Source: Thiogranum sp. (GTDB lineage Bacteria > Pseudomonadota > Gammaproteobacteria > DSM-19610). Taken from it: a stretch of DNA of 64,000 bases. The stretch lies in contig JAGXGS010000035.1 in assembly GCA_024636585.1 (NCBI GenBank), positions 1-64,000 on the forward strand. Direction: 5' to 3'. This document shows, piece after piece, positions 17,552 to 27,039 of this stretch; positions within the stretch are counted from its first letter, which is position 1; each line of letters begins with the position of its first letter. Position numbers and translations under genes: made by a program. The notes under the pieces were generated by a model that saw nothing but the letters and a program-made list of their open reading frames with translations, made no database searches and was not told where the DNA came from.

Positions 17552-17848
17552 CTATAGCGTCGCCAGCAGCCAGATGCCGGCCCCTGCCAGTCCCAGACCG
17601 CTGGCGCGCACCACTCCGGTACGCGAACGCGGGAATAGCGGATGGCCGGACGCGCGGCTTACGACGTGCAACACCAGCGTGACAAAAAGGTAGCCGGCCA
17701 GGTACAACAGTGGTGAGGTGCTGATGGTCATCGCACTGCCGTCGGCGTGGCTGTGCACCGGAATGCCGGTAAGCGTGTGGGCGCTCAGCGGATGTGCGGC
17801 CAGCGTCAGCAGCAGAGTTATCAAGGACGTAGAAATGGTGTTTTTCAT
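17552..17848 (-). CDS. Small membrane protein after the hydrogenase genes
   Basis: 98 aa. A signal peptide (KNTISTSLITLLLTLAAHPLSA) is followed by a short His-containing periplasmic stretch (HTLTGIPVHSHADGS). A hydrophobic segment at about 46-64 and another at about 80-97 follow. The His-rich start followed by TM segments is reminiscent of the end of HupE/UreJ-type nickel permeases, but the protein is too short for a full one. It overlaps hybD by four bases and is probably the last gene of the hyb operon. A role in nickel supply or hydrogenase assembly is possible but unproven. Confidence 0.55.
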   Translation of the reverse strand: MKNTISTSLITLLLTLAAHPLSAHTLTGIPVHSHADGSAMTISTSPLLYLAGYLFVTLVLHVVSRASGHPLFPRSRTGVVRASGLGLAGAGIWLLATL

Positions 17849-18390
17849 GGGGTCTGTCCTTCCACTTGTGTTGTGACTGCATAACCGAGCGCGTCGAGCG
17901 TCGCGATGACCTGCGTTGTAAGTTCCTCGACACGCGCCATGACGAGGTCGGAGAGCCCCAGGTGCGTCTCCAGACTCAGCGGTTCGACACCGATGACAGT
18001 GATGTTCGCCGGTGCCTCGCCAGTGAGCGCCAGTACCGCCAGCACGTCTGACAGCGCCAGCTGGTGCGGTGAAATGCGGCTGCGGAAAAATGCCGGTACC
18101 GCGTCGTCCTTCAGCACTACGAGTGTTCCCGGCGGCCGGCCGGTGCGGACCGCATCCACAACGATCAGTGCCTCGCGCAGACGCAGGTCATCGAGCAGCG
18201 CCATGCCGGAAGTGCCGCCGTCGAGCAGTTCGACGTCGGGCGGCAGGCGATATCGGGTGTGCAGATTTTCGACCACCGCAACACCCACTCCCTCGTCCAT
18301 CATCAGAATGTTGCCCAGTCCGAGTACCAGCACCGGCGCTTGCGGCGGCTCGGTGTCCAGCCCGGCAAGCACGGGTGCGGCAGTCTGCAT
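17845..18390 (-). CDS. hybD: Hydrogenase maturation endopeptidase HybD/HyaD-like
   Basis: 181 aa starting at ATG 18390, which overlaps the hybC stop (TGATG); the longer track ORF begins inside hybC. The HycI/HybD family pattern is present: VLGLGNILMMDEGVGV with the nickel-sensing Glu, VVDAVRTGRPPGTLVV with the Asp, and ISPHQLALSDVL with the His. These residues bind nickel in the immature large subunit. The enzyme then cuts the C-terminal tail of HybC after the last active-site His, closing the NiFe site. It is cytoplasmic. Overlapping starts on both sides fit tight cotranslation with its substrate. Confidence 0.9.
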   Translation of the reverse strand: MQTAAPVLAGLDTEPPQAPVLVLGLGNILMMDEGVGVAVVENLHTRYRLPPDVELLDGGTSGMALLDDLRLREALIVVDAVRTGRPPGTLVVLKDDAVPAFFRSRISPHQLALSDVLAVLALTGEAPANITVIGVEPLSLETHLGLSDLVMARVEELTTQVIATLDALGYAVTTQVEGQTP

Positions 18391-20117
18391 CAGAAGGTCA
18401 CTCCGCACTGGGCGCCGACCGCCTGCAGGCGTACGATTTCCTGTTGCCGGGTGTCGACCATGTGCACGGCGCAGGCCAGGCATGGATCGAAGGAGTGAAT
18501 GGTGCGCAGCACTTCCAGCGGTTTTTCCGGATCGGCAATCGGATTGTCCAGCAGCGATGCCTCATATGGTCCCGGCTGGTCGCGCTCATCGCGTGGACTG
18601 GCGTTCCAGGTGCTCGGCACCACCGCCTGATAATTGCTGATCTTGCCATCACGGATGACCGTCCAGTGCGAGAGCACCCCGCGCGGCGCTTCGTGATAGC
18701 CGAACCCGCGCACTTCATCCTTCGGAAATTCCGGCTGGTTGAAGGTGTCGTAATCACCCTTTCCGATGTTGTCCATCAGCAGTTGCCACTGATTGGCCAG
18801 GGCTTCGTGCAGGACTCCGGTGCGCACTGCGCGCGCTGCATGGCGACCGATGGTGGAGTGCAGCGCTTCGACCGGTATCTGAGTCCCGGCGACTTTTCCG
18901 GCCAGTTCCAGCACGGTATTAAGGTTGCGCGTGGTGGGTTCATGTCCGGCCGCCACCATGGTCAGTACATTGGCCAGGGGACCGACCTGGGCGCGTTCAT
19001 CATAGAAGGTTGGCGCCTTGACCCAGGAATACTTGTCGTCATCCTGAAAGTCGGTGTACTCGGGAATCGTCTCACCATCATAGGGATGCAGTGCGCCCTT
19101 ACCGCCCTGATACCAGGCATGCTTGACGCTTTCTTTTACGCCATCTTCAAAATACGTATCTCCATAGCTGCTGATGGGTTTGAAGGTGGAAAGATCGGCA
19201 TTGCGGATATAACCACCCGGCAGTTCGAAACGGGTGCCGCGCGTATCCAGCGGCAGATCGGGCACTGACAGATAATTGGTGATGCCGGCGCCGTAGGCAG
19301 TCCAGTCAGCATACATTGCGCCAATCGCCGCGACATCGACCATGTAGACCTGGCGAACGAAATCGCCGAGCTGATCAATGAGGCTCTTGACGTAATACAG
19401 CCGCTCCAGTGTCAGTGTCGACTGGCTGCTGAGATTGATGGTGTTGGTGACACCGCCCACCGCAAGGTTCTGTATGTGCGGGGTCTTGGAGCCGAGAATG
19501 GCGACGATCTTGTTGGCGGTGCGCTGATAATCCAGGGCCTGGAAATAATGCGCCACGGCCATCAGGTTGACTTCCGGCGGCAGCTTCATGGCCGGGTGAC
19601 CCCAGTAGCCGCTGGCGAATACGCCGAGCTGCCCGGATTCGACAAAGGTCTTCAGTTTGTTCTGGATCTGCCGGAAATGCTGCTCGCTGTTCAGCCGCCA
19701 GTCCGACAGGCTCTGGGCCAGTTCGGAAGCCTTCTTCGGATCGGCACTCAGCGCCGAGACGATATCGACCCAGTCGAGCGCCGAGAGGTGATAGAAGTGC
19801 ACGATGTGATCGTGAATGCTGTGCGCGGTGATCAGCATGTTGCGGATGTACTGAGCGTTCAGTGGCACTTCCATCTGCAGCGCATTTTCCACCGCACGTA
19901 CCGAGGCGATGGCGTGCACGGTGGTGCAGACACCGCAGATGCGCTGAGTGAAGATCCACGCATCCCGCGCATCGCGGCCCTGCAGGATAAGCTCGATGCC
20001 GCGCCACATCTGGCCGGAGGACCAGGCTTTGACGACCTTGCCGCCATCCACTTCGCAGTCGACGCGCAGGTGACCCTCGATGCGGGTCATGGGGTCAACA
20101 GTGATTCGCTCTGCCAT
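18390..20117 (-). CDS. hybC: [NiFe]-hydrogenase large subunit
   Basis: 575 aa from ATG 20117, preceded by a GAAGGAG site; the track version starts 17 codons earlier inside hybB. The nickel-binding L1 motif is RICGVCTTVH and the L2 motif is DPCLACAVH near the C-terminus, giving the four Cys that hold the NiFe centre. Beyond the processing His a 23-residue tail remains (to GAQCGVTF), clearly longer than the 15 residues of E. coli HybC. It should be removed by HybD. Together with HybO it oxidises H2 in the periplasm, exported with the Tat signal of HybO. Gene order O-A-B-C-D matches the E. coli hyb operon (group 1c type). Confidence 0.95.
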   Translation of the reverse strand: MAERITVDPMTRIEGHLRVDCEVDGGKVVKAWSSGQMWRGIELILQGRDARDAWIFTQRICGVCTTVHAIASVRAVENALQMEVPLNAQYIRNMLITAHSIHDHIVHFYHLSALDWVDIVSALSADPKKASELAQSLSDWRLNSEQHFRQIQNKLKTFVESGQLGVFASGYWGHPAMKLPPEVNLMAVAHYFQALDYQRTANKIVAILGSKTPHIQNLAVGGVTNTINLSSQSTLTLERLYYVKSLIDQLGDFVRQVYMVDVAAIGAMYADWTAYGAGITNYLSVPDLPLDTRGTRFELPGGYIRNADLSTFKPISSYGDTYFEDGVKESVKHAWYQGGKGALHPYDGETIPEYTDFQDDDKYSWVKAPTFYDERAQVGPLANVLTMVAAGHEPTTRNLNTVLELAGKVAGTQIPVEALHSTIGRHAARAVRTGVLHEALANQWQLLMDNIGKGDYDTFNQPEFPKDEVRGFGYHEAPRGVLSHWTVIRDGKISNYQAVVPSTWNASPRDERDQPGPYEASLLDNPIADPEKPLEVLRTIHSFDPCLACAVHMVDTRQQEIVRLQAVGAQCGVTF

Positions 20118-20133
20118 GTCGTTCTCCTTCCTT

Positions 20134-21291
20134 TCAGGTCCTGGCACGTGGCGGCGCGGCTGCGCCATGCAATACGGGTAGATATTTCACGAACAACAGG
20201 TAGAGCATGACTTCCAGTGCGAAGATTCCGACTGTCACCATTATCTCGGTCACTGACGGGAAATAGCTCCAGGTAGCGCCGGCGGTCGGCTGATAGCCAA
20301 TGATGTAGGTGTTGATTCGATAGAGGGAACCGGCCAGCAACAGGCTGATCGCGGCAAGGAAGATCAGGCGCGGATTGGTGCGCATGGTCCGCGTGGCGAG
20401 CAGCAGTACCGGCACGATGAACAGCGCACTTTCGACCCAGAACATCAGTGCCTGTATGTCACCCGCCAGCGCCAGGCCCAGTGCATCACGCCAGATCAGG
20501 TCACCGAAGCGCAGCGCCAGGAAGAACAGGGCAACTGCCAGCGCCACGGCGGAAATCTTTGCCAGCAGCGGCGTCTCCAGCGGCTGGTGCAAACCCAGCG
20601 CAGCCAGAATCGCTTCGAAGGGGACAATGGCATAGCCCATTAACAACGCACTGATGAGAAACAGCGCTGGCAGCATTTGCGTCTGCCAAAGCGGTGAAAT
20701 CTGATGACCTGCCACCACCGCCATCGTGCCCAGCGAGGACTGGTGCATGGTGGGCAGCAGAATGCCGAGCGCGATGAAGAAGAACAGCACCTTCGACAAC
20801 TTCTCACGAATGTTATGCCAGCCCAGGCGTTCCAGGAAAGTGGGTGTGAATTCGATCCACAGCACGACCACGTAGGCCATCACGCACCAGGCGACTTCCA
20901 GCATCACCGAGTTGAGCTGTACATACCAGGGCAGTAGCAGGGTGTAGAACTGCCAGTAACGACCGAGGTCGAAAATCACCGCGATACCCGCGAGCGTGTA
21001 ACCGAACAGGCCGGCCATGAGGGCCGAGCGTATCAGTGGATGGTATTCGCCGCGGTTGAACAGATAGACCAGCAACGCCACGGCATAACCGGCGCAGCCG
21101 ATAGCGGTTCCGATCATCACGTCGATCACGATCCAGATGCCCCAGGGATAGCCGTCGTTGATGTTGGTCACTGCGCCCAGCCCGAAGATGAACCGGGCCA
21201 GCAGGATTGCCACCGCCAGCATGAACAGCAGGGCCAGTACAATGAATGGTTTGGTCAACAGTCGTCCGGCGATGGGTGCATGTCCGCTCAT
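20134..21291 (-). CDS. hybB: Hydrogenase membrane subunit HybB (NrfD/PsrC family)
   Basis: 385 aa with about ten hydrophobic segments and the NrfD/PsrC-family look: GYPWGIWIVIDVMIGTAIGC near the first helices and ILLPTMHQSSLGTMAVVAG in the middle. Such subunits carry no haem. They sit in the inner membrane and pass electrons from HybA to quinone, or couple the reaction to proton movement. The ATG at 21291 overlaps the hybA stop by four bases. The C-terminus overruns the region of the hybC ribosome binding site. The length is close to E. coli HybB (392 aa). Confidence 0.93.
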   Translation of the reverse strand: MSGHAPIAGRLLTKPFIVLALLFMLAVAILLARFIFGLGAVTNINDGYPWGIWIVIDVMIGTAIGCAGYAVALLVYLFNRGEYHPLIRSALMAGLFGYTLAGIAVIFDLGRYWQFYTLLLPWYVQLNSVMLEVAWCVMAYVVVLWIEFTPTFLERLGWHNIREKLSKVLFFFIALGILLPTMHQSSLGTMAVVAGHQISPLWQTQMLPALFLISALLMGYAIVPFEAILAALGLHQPLETPLLAKISAVALAVALFFLALRFGDLIWRDALGLALAGDIQALMFWVESALFIVPVLLLATRTMRTNPRLIFLAAISLLLAGSLYRINTYIIGYQPTAGATWSYFPSVTEIMVTVGIFALEVMLYLLFVKYLPVLHGAAAPPRART

Positions 21292-22298
21292 GATTGCTCC
21301 TCGTCAGACGTCTTGTCTGAGGTGGTATCAGAGTCGTGTCCGGCCGCGCGAATATTGCGCTGTACGACATACGTCAGGCCCGCAAGCAGCAGCGCGGGTA
21401 TCAGCATCCATTTGTAGAGCATGTGCTGAATGCCTTCCGATATGGCCGGATAACCTACATCCGGTACATTCACCGGCAGCCCGAGCCTGTCGAATGGCAC
21501 CGCGGACAGATACAGAATCTGGGTGCCACCGAGTTCCTTCTCGCCATACACAGCCTGGATATATTCGGGGGCCGGCGCCAGATGACCGGGTTGCCCGCCG
21601 CCCAGCTTGCCGCGCGGAAATTCAACTTCATCACCGGGCTGCATCTGCAGGCGTCGGCGTGCCTCGCGCTGCAGGTCATCGACCCGCCCGAACAGTGATG
21701 CGCCGGTCGGACAGACGTCGCAGCAGGCTGGCACCTTGCCCTCGGCCTGTAGATGCGAACAGAATTCACACTTCTGAATCTGGCCGAAAGGATCGTCGTA
21801 CTCATACTTGGGAATGCCAAAGGGGCAACTGTATACGCAGTAACGACAGCCGATGCAGCGATCCGGGTGATGCTCCACGATGCCGCTAGACGGATCCTTG
21901 GTCATGGCCGACACCGGGCAGGCCGAGACGCAGGAAGGATCGACGCAGTGCATGCAGTGCCGCTTCATGAACGCGTAACCATCGATGTCCCGATCTTTCT
22001 GATCGGCGCTGCCATTCTGGTAGAGCTTGATGACGTTGAGTGTGCGGCCGGAGGTTTCCAGTGGCGTATCCCAGATCGGTTCCATCTGGCCGGCCACTTC
22101 GGGCGGCATGCCATTGGCCTGTTTGCAGGCGGACATGCAGGCCTTGCAACCGATGCACAGCGTCGAGTCATACAGCATGCCGACTGCGTCCGGTGAGAGT
22201 TTTTTGGGCTCGCGCTGTACAGCATGAACATCCGCTGCCAGTGCGCCACCCATGCCCGCTGCAGACGCTTTGAGGAAATCCCTGCGGTTCAACGCCAT
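21288..22298 (-). CDS. hybA: Hydrogenase ferredoxin-like subunit HybA
   Basis: 336 aa. A Tat signal (NRRDFLKASAAGMGG) is followed by four 4Fe-4S cluster motifs: CIGCKACMSACK, HCVDPSCVSACP, CIGCRYCVYSCP and a CEFCSH ... CCDVCPTGA set. A C-terminal hydrophobic helix (about 292-312, WMLIPALLLAGLTYVVQ) anchors it in the membrane, as in E. coli HybA. The protein faces the periplasm and carries electrons from the HybO clusters to HybB. It lies 12 bases after hybO and overlaps hybB. The start ATG is preceded by a GGAGGA site (ctaggaggacagtgcc). Confidence 0.94.
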   Translation of the reverse strand: MALNRRDFLKASAAGMGGALAADVHAVQREPKKLSPDAVGMLYDSTLCIGCKACMSACKQANGMPPEVAGQMEPIWDTPLETSGRTLNVIKLYQNGSADQKDRDIDGYAFMKRHCMHCVDPSCVSACPVSAMTKDPSSGIVEHHPDRCIGCRYCVYSCPFGIPKYEYDDPFGQIQKCEFCSHLQAEGKVPACCDVCPTGASLFGRVDDLQREARRRLQMQPGDEVEFPRGKLGGGQPGHLAPAPEYIQAVYGEKELGGTQILYLSAVPFDRLGLPVNVPDVGYPAISEGIQHMLYKWMLIPALLLAGLTYVVQRNIRAAGHDSDTTSDKTSDEEQS

Positions 22299-22310
22299 GG
22301 CACTGTCCTC

Positions 22311-23465
22311 CTAGTCGTGCTCGTCATTACTGTCAGCGCTGGCATTATCGCTGCTGCTGCCCAACCGACTGGTCGCCACGGCGCCGGCGCCAAGCACCAC
22401 TCCGGTAATGCCGGCCACAAGTGCCGCGGACCCCGGTGTTATGCCCTGTCCGACAGGTTCGCTGATGTTGGGGTAGGCCGCCGGCGGGGTGACGTTCCTG
22501 AGTTGCGCCAACTGGTGTATGCTTTTGGTGAAGCCAATGCCTTCCTCGCTGCAACCGAAGCATGGATGTCCGCAACCGACCGGCCAGGCACCGGAGCCAA
22601 CATCGCCGAACAGGATCGATGGACAGTTCGCATAGGTTTCGGGTCCCTTGCAGCCAAGCTTGTACAGGCACCATCCCTGGCGATGGCCTTCGTCGCCGAA
22701 GGTGACGGCGAAGCGCCCGGCGTCGAAGTGCGGCCGGCGTTCGCAGTTTTCATGGATCAGGCGATCGTAGGCAAACTTAGGCCGGTTCTTGCTGTCGAGT
22801 TCCGGCAGACTGTTGAAGGCGAGGAACTGCAGGACCGTAGTAAGGAAGTTATAAGGATTAGGCGGACAGCCGGGAATATTGACGACGGCCCTGTCCTTTA
22901 GAACCTCGGAGACGCGGGTGGCGCCGGTTGGATTGGGGCTGCTGGATGGAATGCCGCCCCATGATGCACAGGACCCGATGGCGATGATGGCCGCGGCGCC
23001 TTCGGCCGCTTCGCGCACGTGATCGACGATCGGTCGGTTAGCGACCTTGCAATAGATGCCGCCGTCCTTGAGCGGGATCGACCCGTCGACGACCAGTACA
23101 TACTTGCCCTTGTTTTCCTGTAGCGAATGCTGTTTGTATGCCTCGGCCTGGTGCCCGGCGCCGGCTGATAATGTCTCGTGATAATCCAGCGAGATGGCAT
23201 CCAGGATCAATTGTTCCAGGGTCGGATGGGTGGAGCGCAGCAGCGATTCGGTGCAGCCGGTGCATTCCTGCGCGGACAGCCAGATGACGGGCAGACGGTG
23301 TGGACTGCTGGCTGCTTCGGCAATGCGCCAGGCCATACCGGCCGGTAAGCCGATGGTCGCAGCGACACCTGCGCAGAATTTCAGAAAGCTGCGTCGGCTG
23401 ACGCCGCCAAGGCTGCCGACGAACTCGTCGAGATGAGTGTCTGCTTGCGGTTTGATGGTCGCCAT
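22311..23465 (-). CDS. hybO: [NiFe]-hydrogenase small subunit
   Basis: 384 aa. Tat signal RRSFLKF at about residues 24-30 exports the assembled HybO-HybC pair. Cysteines for three Fe-S clusters are visible: ECTGCTES, GSCASWGG and GCPPNP (proximal), and LGCKGPETYANCP and GCGHPCFGCSEEG (medial/distal). The positions that hold extra Cys in oxygen-tolerant enzymes (TCC and WGC) are Gly here, so a standard proximal cluster and oxygen sensitivity are predicted. A C-terminal hydrophobic helix (about 340-365) anchors it. It is the first gene of hybOABCD, with GGGAGG upstream. No hyp maturation genes occur in the window, so they must lie elsewhere. Confidence 0.95.
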   Translation of the reverse strand: MATIKPQADTHLDEFVGSLGGVSRRSFLKFCAGVAATIGLPAGMAWRIAEAASSPHRLPVIWLSAQECTGCTESLLRSTHPTLEQLILDAISLDYHETLSAGAGHQAEAYKQHSLQENKGKYVLVVDGSIPLKDGGIYCKVANRPIVDHVREAAEGAAAIIAIGSCASWGGIPSSSPNPTGATRVSEVLKDRAVVNIPGCPPNPYNFLTTVLQFLAFNSLPELDSKNRPKFAYDRLIHENCERRPHFDAGRFAVTFGDEGHRQGWCLYKLGCKGPETYANCPSILFGDVGSGAWPVGCGHPCFGCSEEGIGFTKSIHQLAQLRNVTPPAAYPNISEPVGQGITPGSAALVAGITGVVLGAGAVATSRLGSSSDNASADSNDEHD

Positions 23466-23630
23466 ATCGGTACGCGCCTCCCGTGGAGTGTCAGGGTGCG
23501 CAGTGGCGTCAGGTCGAAAGGAAGGCCCTGGAAACTTCTGGCCCGATCGGAACGGCCCGGATCAGGCGCCAGCCGGCACGTGAATCCAAACTACTGTGAT
23601 AATTAAAGCGCAGAGTCGCATGCGCTTCCA

Positions 23631-23644
23631 TTGATCCGCGTCAA
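23631..23644. promoter_or_regulatory. FNR/Anr-like site upstream of hybO
   Basis: TTGATCCGCGTCAA matches the FNR consensus TTGAT-N4-ATCAA with one mismatch. It lies 166 bases upstream of the hybO ATG on the side from which the operon is transcribed. Anaerobic activation fits an oxygen-sensitive Hyb-type enzyme. The distance implies a long leader or a promoter near 23590, neither of which I can confirm. Confidence 0.5.
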
Positions 23645-23703
23645 CAAGCAGGGAGAAACAGGAAAGATTATTGTCGGCTGCTAACGCCGGATAAGGCCGG
23701 AAT

Positions 23704-24384
23704 TCAGCGCAGGTACCAACGCTGGTTGAGCGCTTTGAAGACCCGTTGCGGATACCAGGTCTTGCCAACGCTGCCATTGTAGCGCGCCAGCGCTTTTACA
23801 CGATCGCCGCGCTCCCGATCCAGGTAATGGCGGAGAATCGTGCATCCCATGCGCAGGTTGGTATGGATGTCGAAAAGATCGTCGCCGGGGCGCCCGATTT
23901 CATCCAGCCAGAAGGGCATCACCTGCATCAGGCCGCGTGCCCCCGCATAGGAGAGGGCGAAGCGATCGAAGTTACTTTCGATGTCGATGACCGACAGGAC
24001 GAGTTCCGGGGGCAGTTCGGCGCGCGCGGCTTCGTAATGGACCGTCTTGAGAATCAGCAGGCGTTCCTGGTGATCCGCGACTCTGGCGCCCAGACGTCCC
24101 GACATGTCGGTGAGCCAGACCTCGGCCTCAAAGCGATCGGTGAAGCTGTCGGATGATTCAATTGCTTCGACCAGCACCTCGCGCAGCGCATCGTCTGGAC
24201 GTTCCTGCGTGGCTGCGAACGCGCCGCTGCCGGATGCCGCCAGCACCACGAGCAGCAGGATGAGTGCCCGGTTAACCGAGTTGCCCTGCGAGAAATTCCA
24301 GAACCGTATCCCGCGCAACGTTCTGATTCTCGCCGCCGCGCATTTTGTATTCCACCAGTCCTTCATCCAGATTTTTTTCACCAA
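23704..24384 (-). CDS. Lytic transglycosylase, SLT domain
   Basis: The SLT (Slt70/MltC-like) domain spans residues about 110-220 of the track ORF. Visible are the catalytic Glu in [13 protein letters not shown], then [14 protein letters not shown] and [10 protein letters not shown]. These enzymes cleave the glycan strands of peptidoglycan without water, forming anhydromuramic ends. A hydrophobic signal ([20 protein letters not shown]) precedes the domain, so it is periplasmic. The true start is unclear. In-frame ATGs at 24384 and 24366 and a TTG at 24318 all lie inside the end of proS, and none has a strong ribosome binding site. It is probably cotranscribed with and coupled to proS. Confidence 0.85.
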   Translation of the reverse strand: MVKKIWMKDWWNTKCAAARIRTLRGIRFWNFSQGNSVNRALILLLVVLAASGSGAFAATQERPDDALREVLVEAIESSDSFTDRFEAEVWLTDMSGRLGARVADHQERLLILKTVHYEAARAELPPELVLSVIDIESNFDRFALSYAGARGLMQVMPFWLDEIGRPGDDLFDIHTNLRMGCTILRHYLDRERGDRVKALARYNGSVGKTWYPQRVFKALNQRWYLR

Positions 24385-25975
24385 TCACGACCCGATGCGG
24401 TATGCCAATGAGTTCCATATCGGCAAACATCACGCCCGGCCTTACATCACGATCATCAAACAGGACTTCGATGCCGGCGTCGAGCAGTTCGCGGTACAGG
24501 ACCTCGCAGGCTTCGCGCACCCGCTGGGACTTTTTCTGATTCATGCCGAGCAGGGCTACCTGGAAGGGGGCCAGCGCGGCCGGCCACCTGATCCCCTGCT
24601 CATCGTGGTTCTGCTCGATGGCGGCGGCGACGACGCGCGATACGCCGATTCCGTAGCAGCCCATGGTCATGACCACTTCCTTGCCGTTTTCGTCCAGCAC
24701 CGTCGCGTTCATGGCGCGGCTGTATTTGTCGCCGAGCTGAAAAATATGCCCGACCTCGATGCCGCGCGCGATACGCACCTGGCCCTTGCCATCCGGGCTT
24801 GGATCGCCTTCTTCGAGATTGCGGATGTCGGCGACGATCGGCTCCCTGCAGTCGCGGCCCCAGTTGACGCCGGTCAGGTGCTTGCCTTCGATATTGGCGC
24901 CGCACACGAAGTCGGCCAGGTGCGCGGCGGCACGATCGGCGATAATCGGAATATCCAGATCCACCGGACCCAGCGAGCCGGGTCCGCAGCTGGCGACTGC
25001 CCGAATCTGTTCCTCGCTGGCGAGCGATAGTGGTTGAGCGACCGCTTCCAGCTTGTCGGCCTTGATTTCGTTGAGGGTGTGATCGCCGCGCAGACACAGG
25101 GCCACCACGCCGCCATCGCTACCTTCGACCAGCAGGGTCTTCAGACACTGTTGCGGGGCTATGCCGAGCGCCTGTGACACGGCATCGATGGTGTGCTGGT
25201 CGGGCGTGTCGACGACTTCTCTGGGTGCCGAAGGCGGCGGGCGTTGGCCGGCCGGCGCCAGTGCTTCGGCGAGTTCCAGGTTGGCTGCGTAATCGCTTTC
25301 GGTGGAAAACACGATTGCGTCTTCTCCGGAATCGGCCAGCACATGGAACTCGTGCGACAGTGCGCCGCCGATGGCGCCGCTGTCGGCGCGCACGGCACGA
25401 AACTCCAGCCCGAGGCGCGTGAATATGCGCGTGTAGCTGTCGTACATCTGCTGATAGGTGCTGTCGAGGGACGCGCTATCGAGGTGAAAAGAATAGGCAT
25501 CCTTCATCAGAAACTCGCGCGCGCGCATGACACCGAAACGCGGCCGGATCTCATCGCGGAACTTGGTCTGGATCTGGTAGTAATTGACCGGCAGCTGTTT
25601 ATAGCTGCGCACGTCGCGGCGTACCAGGTCGGTGATGATTTCCTCGTGCGTCGGGCCGAAGCAGAACTCGCGCTGGTGGCGGTCGCGCAGGCGCAGCAGT
25701 TCGGGCCCGTACTGTTCCCAGCGTCCGGACTCCTGCCACAACTCCGAAGGCTGTATTGCAGGCATCAGCAGTTCCAGGGCCCCGGCGCGGTTCATTTCCT
25801 CGCGCACCACGGCCTCGGCACGGCGCAACACCCGCAGTCCCAGTGGCTGCCAGCTGTAGATGCCGGCGGCGATCTTGCGGATCATCCCGGCACGCATCAT
25901 TAACTGATGACTGACGATTTCCGCATCGGCGGGCGTTTCTTTAACGGTGGCGAGCGGGAACTGGGAGACTTTCAT
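24272..25975 (-). CDS. proS: Prolyl-tRNA synthetase
   Basis: 567 aa, the usual length of the bacterial ProS. Class II motifs are visible: motif 1 region [18 protein letters not shown], motif 2 around [21 protein letters not shown], and motif 3 near [19 protein letters not shown]. An editing (YbaK-like) insertion lies at about 225-405, so the enzyme should clear Ala-tRNA(Pro). A C-terminal anticodon-binding domain ends the protein. It charges tRNA-Pro with proline in the cytoplasm. It overlaps the downstream lytic transglycosylase frame. Divergent long ORFs on the other strand are shadows. Confidence 0.97.
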   Translation of the reverse strand: MKVSQFPLATVKETPADAEIVSHQLMMRAGMIRKIAAGIYSWQPLGLRVLRRAEAVVREEMNRAGALELLMPAIQPSELWQESGRWEQYGPELLRLRDRHQREFCFGPTHEEIITDLVRRDVRSYKQLPVNYYQIQTKFRDEIRPRFGVMRAREFLMKDAYSFHLDSASLDSTYQQMYDSYTRIFTRLGLEFRAVRADSGAIGGALSHEFHVLADSGEDAIVFSTESDYAANLELAEALAPAGQRPPPSAPREVVDTPDQHTIDAVSQALGIAPQQCLKTLLVEGSDGGVVALCLRGDHTLNEIKADKLEAVAQPLSLASEEQIRAVASCGPGSLGPVDLDIPIIADRAAAHLADFVCGANIEGKHLTGVNWGRDCREPIVADIRNLEEGDPSPDGKGQVRIARGIEVGHIFQLGDKYSRAMNATVLDENGKEVVMTMGCYGIGVSRVVAAAIEQNHDEQGIRWPAALAPFQVALLGMNQKKSQRVREACEVLYRELLDAGIEVLFDDRDVRPGVMFADMELIGIPHRVVIGEKNLDEGLVEYKMRGGENQNVARDTVLEFLAGQLG

Positions 25976-26058
25976 GTGCAGTTTTATCAGGCTGGTGAAG
26001 AGCGCCAGATTGTAGCGATGTCGTGCAGGCGAGTACAGGCGGCGATGCGCCTTTTAGA

Positions 26059-26403
26059 TTAGAAAGTGCTGCCGTTCCAGCCCCACATCGCCCGCGGGGC
26101 ATCGGCGAATTCGATATAAATCCGGTCGGCGGCCAGGCCGAGTTCTTCGTGCAGCAGTCTGGCCAGTTCGCCCGATAACTGCGGCGTCTGGTTTTCCGGC
26201 AGGCCAATGCTTTTCAGTTCGAGATATGCGAGCGGTTCATCATTGCCCCCAAACAGCATGTCCGGGTTCTGCTCCAGACTGACCATGACATAGCGTTCCG
26301 GCTTGCCCAGCAGAGCGGCCACTGTTTGCGATGCCTTGCTGACAAGCGCCTGGCGCTGCTGCGCCGTGAGCGGCTGGTTGGTCTGGATTTTCAGCATCGG
26401 CAT
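26059..26403 (-). CDS. MIF-like tautomerase family protein
   Basis: 114 aa beginning Met-Pro-Met-Leu, so removal of Met would expose the N-terminal Pro that acts as the general base in MIF/4-oxalocrotonate tautomerases. The family look is clear along the length: KPERYVMVSLEQNPDMLFGG matches the MIF central region and a C-terminal IYIEFADAPRAMWGWNGSTF matches its end. Bacterial members show phenylpyruvate tautomerase activity; the physiological substrate is unknown. Trimer assembly is usual for the family. It follows the DUF4124 gene by ten bases and is probably cotranscribed with it. Confidence 0.88.
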   Translation of the reverse strand: MPMLKIQTNQPLTAQQRQALVSKASQTVAALLGKPERYVMVSLEQNPDMLFGGNDEPLAYLELKSIGLPENQTPQLSGELARLLHEELGLAADRIYIEFADAPRAMWGWNGSTF

Positions 26404-26413
26404 GCGGTTCTCT

Positions 26414-26878
26414 CTAGTCGCAAGCGGCTTCGATCTGCTGCTTGGCCGCCGCGATCCGCTCCTCGGTCTGCTCGGCGGTCAGATAGGTGACGGTCCCGTC
26501 CGGCAGGCGCACCCGGCGATGTCCCTCTTGCTGCAGGACGCCCAGGTTCTTGCGGGCACTCGCACAAATTTGCTTGCGCTGTTCCTGCTGCGCGGCAGCG
26601 GCCTGTTCTGCGACGGCTTTGTCTGCTTCGGTCTGGACTGGCGCAGCAGCGGATCCGGCTGGGGGTGCGGCATCAGCATCGGCTTCTGACATGTCTTCAG
26701 GTTCGGGCTGCGGTGCGTTTCTGACGCCGCCGGCGCTCATGCGCTCAGTCTCGACGCCTGCCGGTGGGAACTGGCCGTACTGGATTTCGCCGGTTTCGCT
26801 TTTCCACTTATATACCTCAGCGCTGACAGGCAGGACGGCGAGAGCCAGAACGATCGCAAGAACAGGATTGAAGCGCAT
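26414..26878 (-). CDS. DUF4124 domain secreted protein
   Basis: 154 aa. A signal peptide (RFNPVLAIVLALAVLPVSA) is followed by the DUF4124 signature, EVYKWKSETGEIQYGQFPP. Then comes an Ala/Pro/Glu-rich linker (about 50-85) and a helical, basic C-terminus (about 85-154) with two Cys that may pair (QICASARK and EAACD). DUF4124 proteins are common periplasmic proteins in proteobacteria without known function. The start is divergent from ilvI, with about 220 bases between them. Confidence 0.82.
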   Translation of the reverse strand: MRFNPVLAIVLALAVLPVSAEVYKWKSETGEIQYGQFPPAGVETERMSAGGVRNAPQPEPEDMSEADADAAPPAGSAAAPVQTEADKAVAEQAAAAQQEQRKQICASARKNLGVLQQEGHRRVRLPDGTVTYLTAEQTEERIAAAKQQIEAACD

Positions 26879-27039
26879 GCTTGAACCTCTTTAGTGGTTG
26901 TTGGCGGATTGATACCACGTTGGACGCCGGGCGGGCAAGCAACTGGTTTATATTATCGGACGTCGGTCCCAAGAATCGCTGGATTCTCTATGGAATGAAT
27001 GGCATATTAGCCGGTTCTAACTCTGAGCATAGCGCATGT

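Noticed and set aside
18069-19268. 399-aa ORF antisense to hybC and hybD
   Set aside because: Shadow of the hydrogenase genes; low-complexity composition.
23466-23630. Sigma-54 promoter for the hyb operon
   Set aside because: I looked for GG-N10-GC in the correct context on the minus strand and did not find a convincing match.
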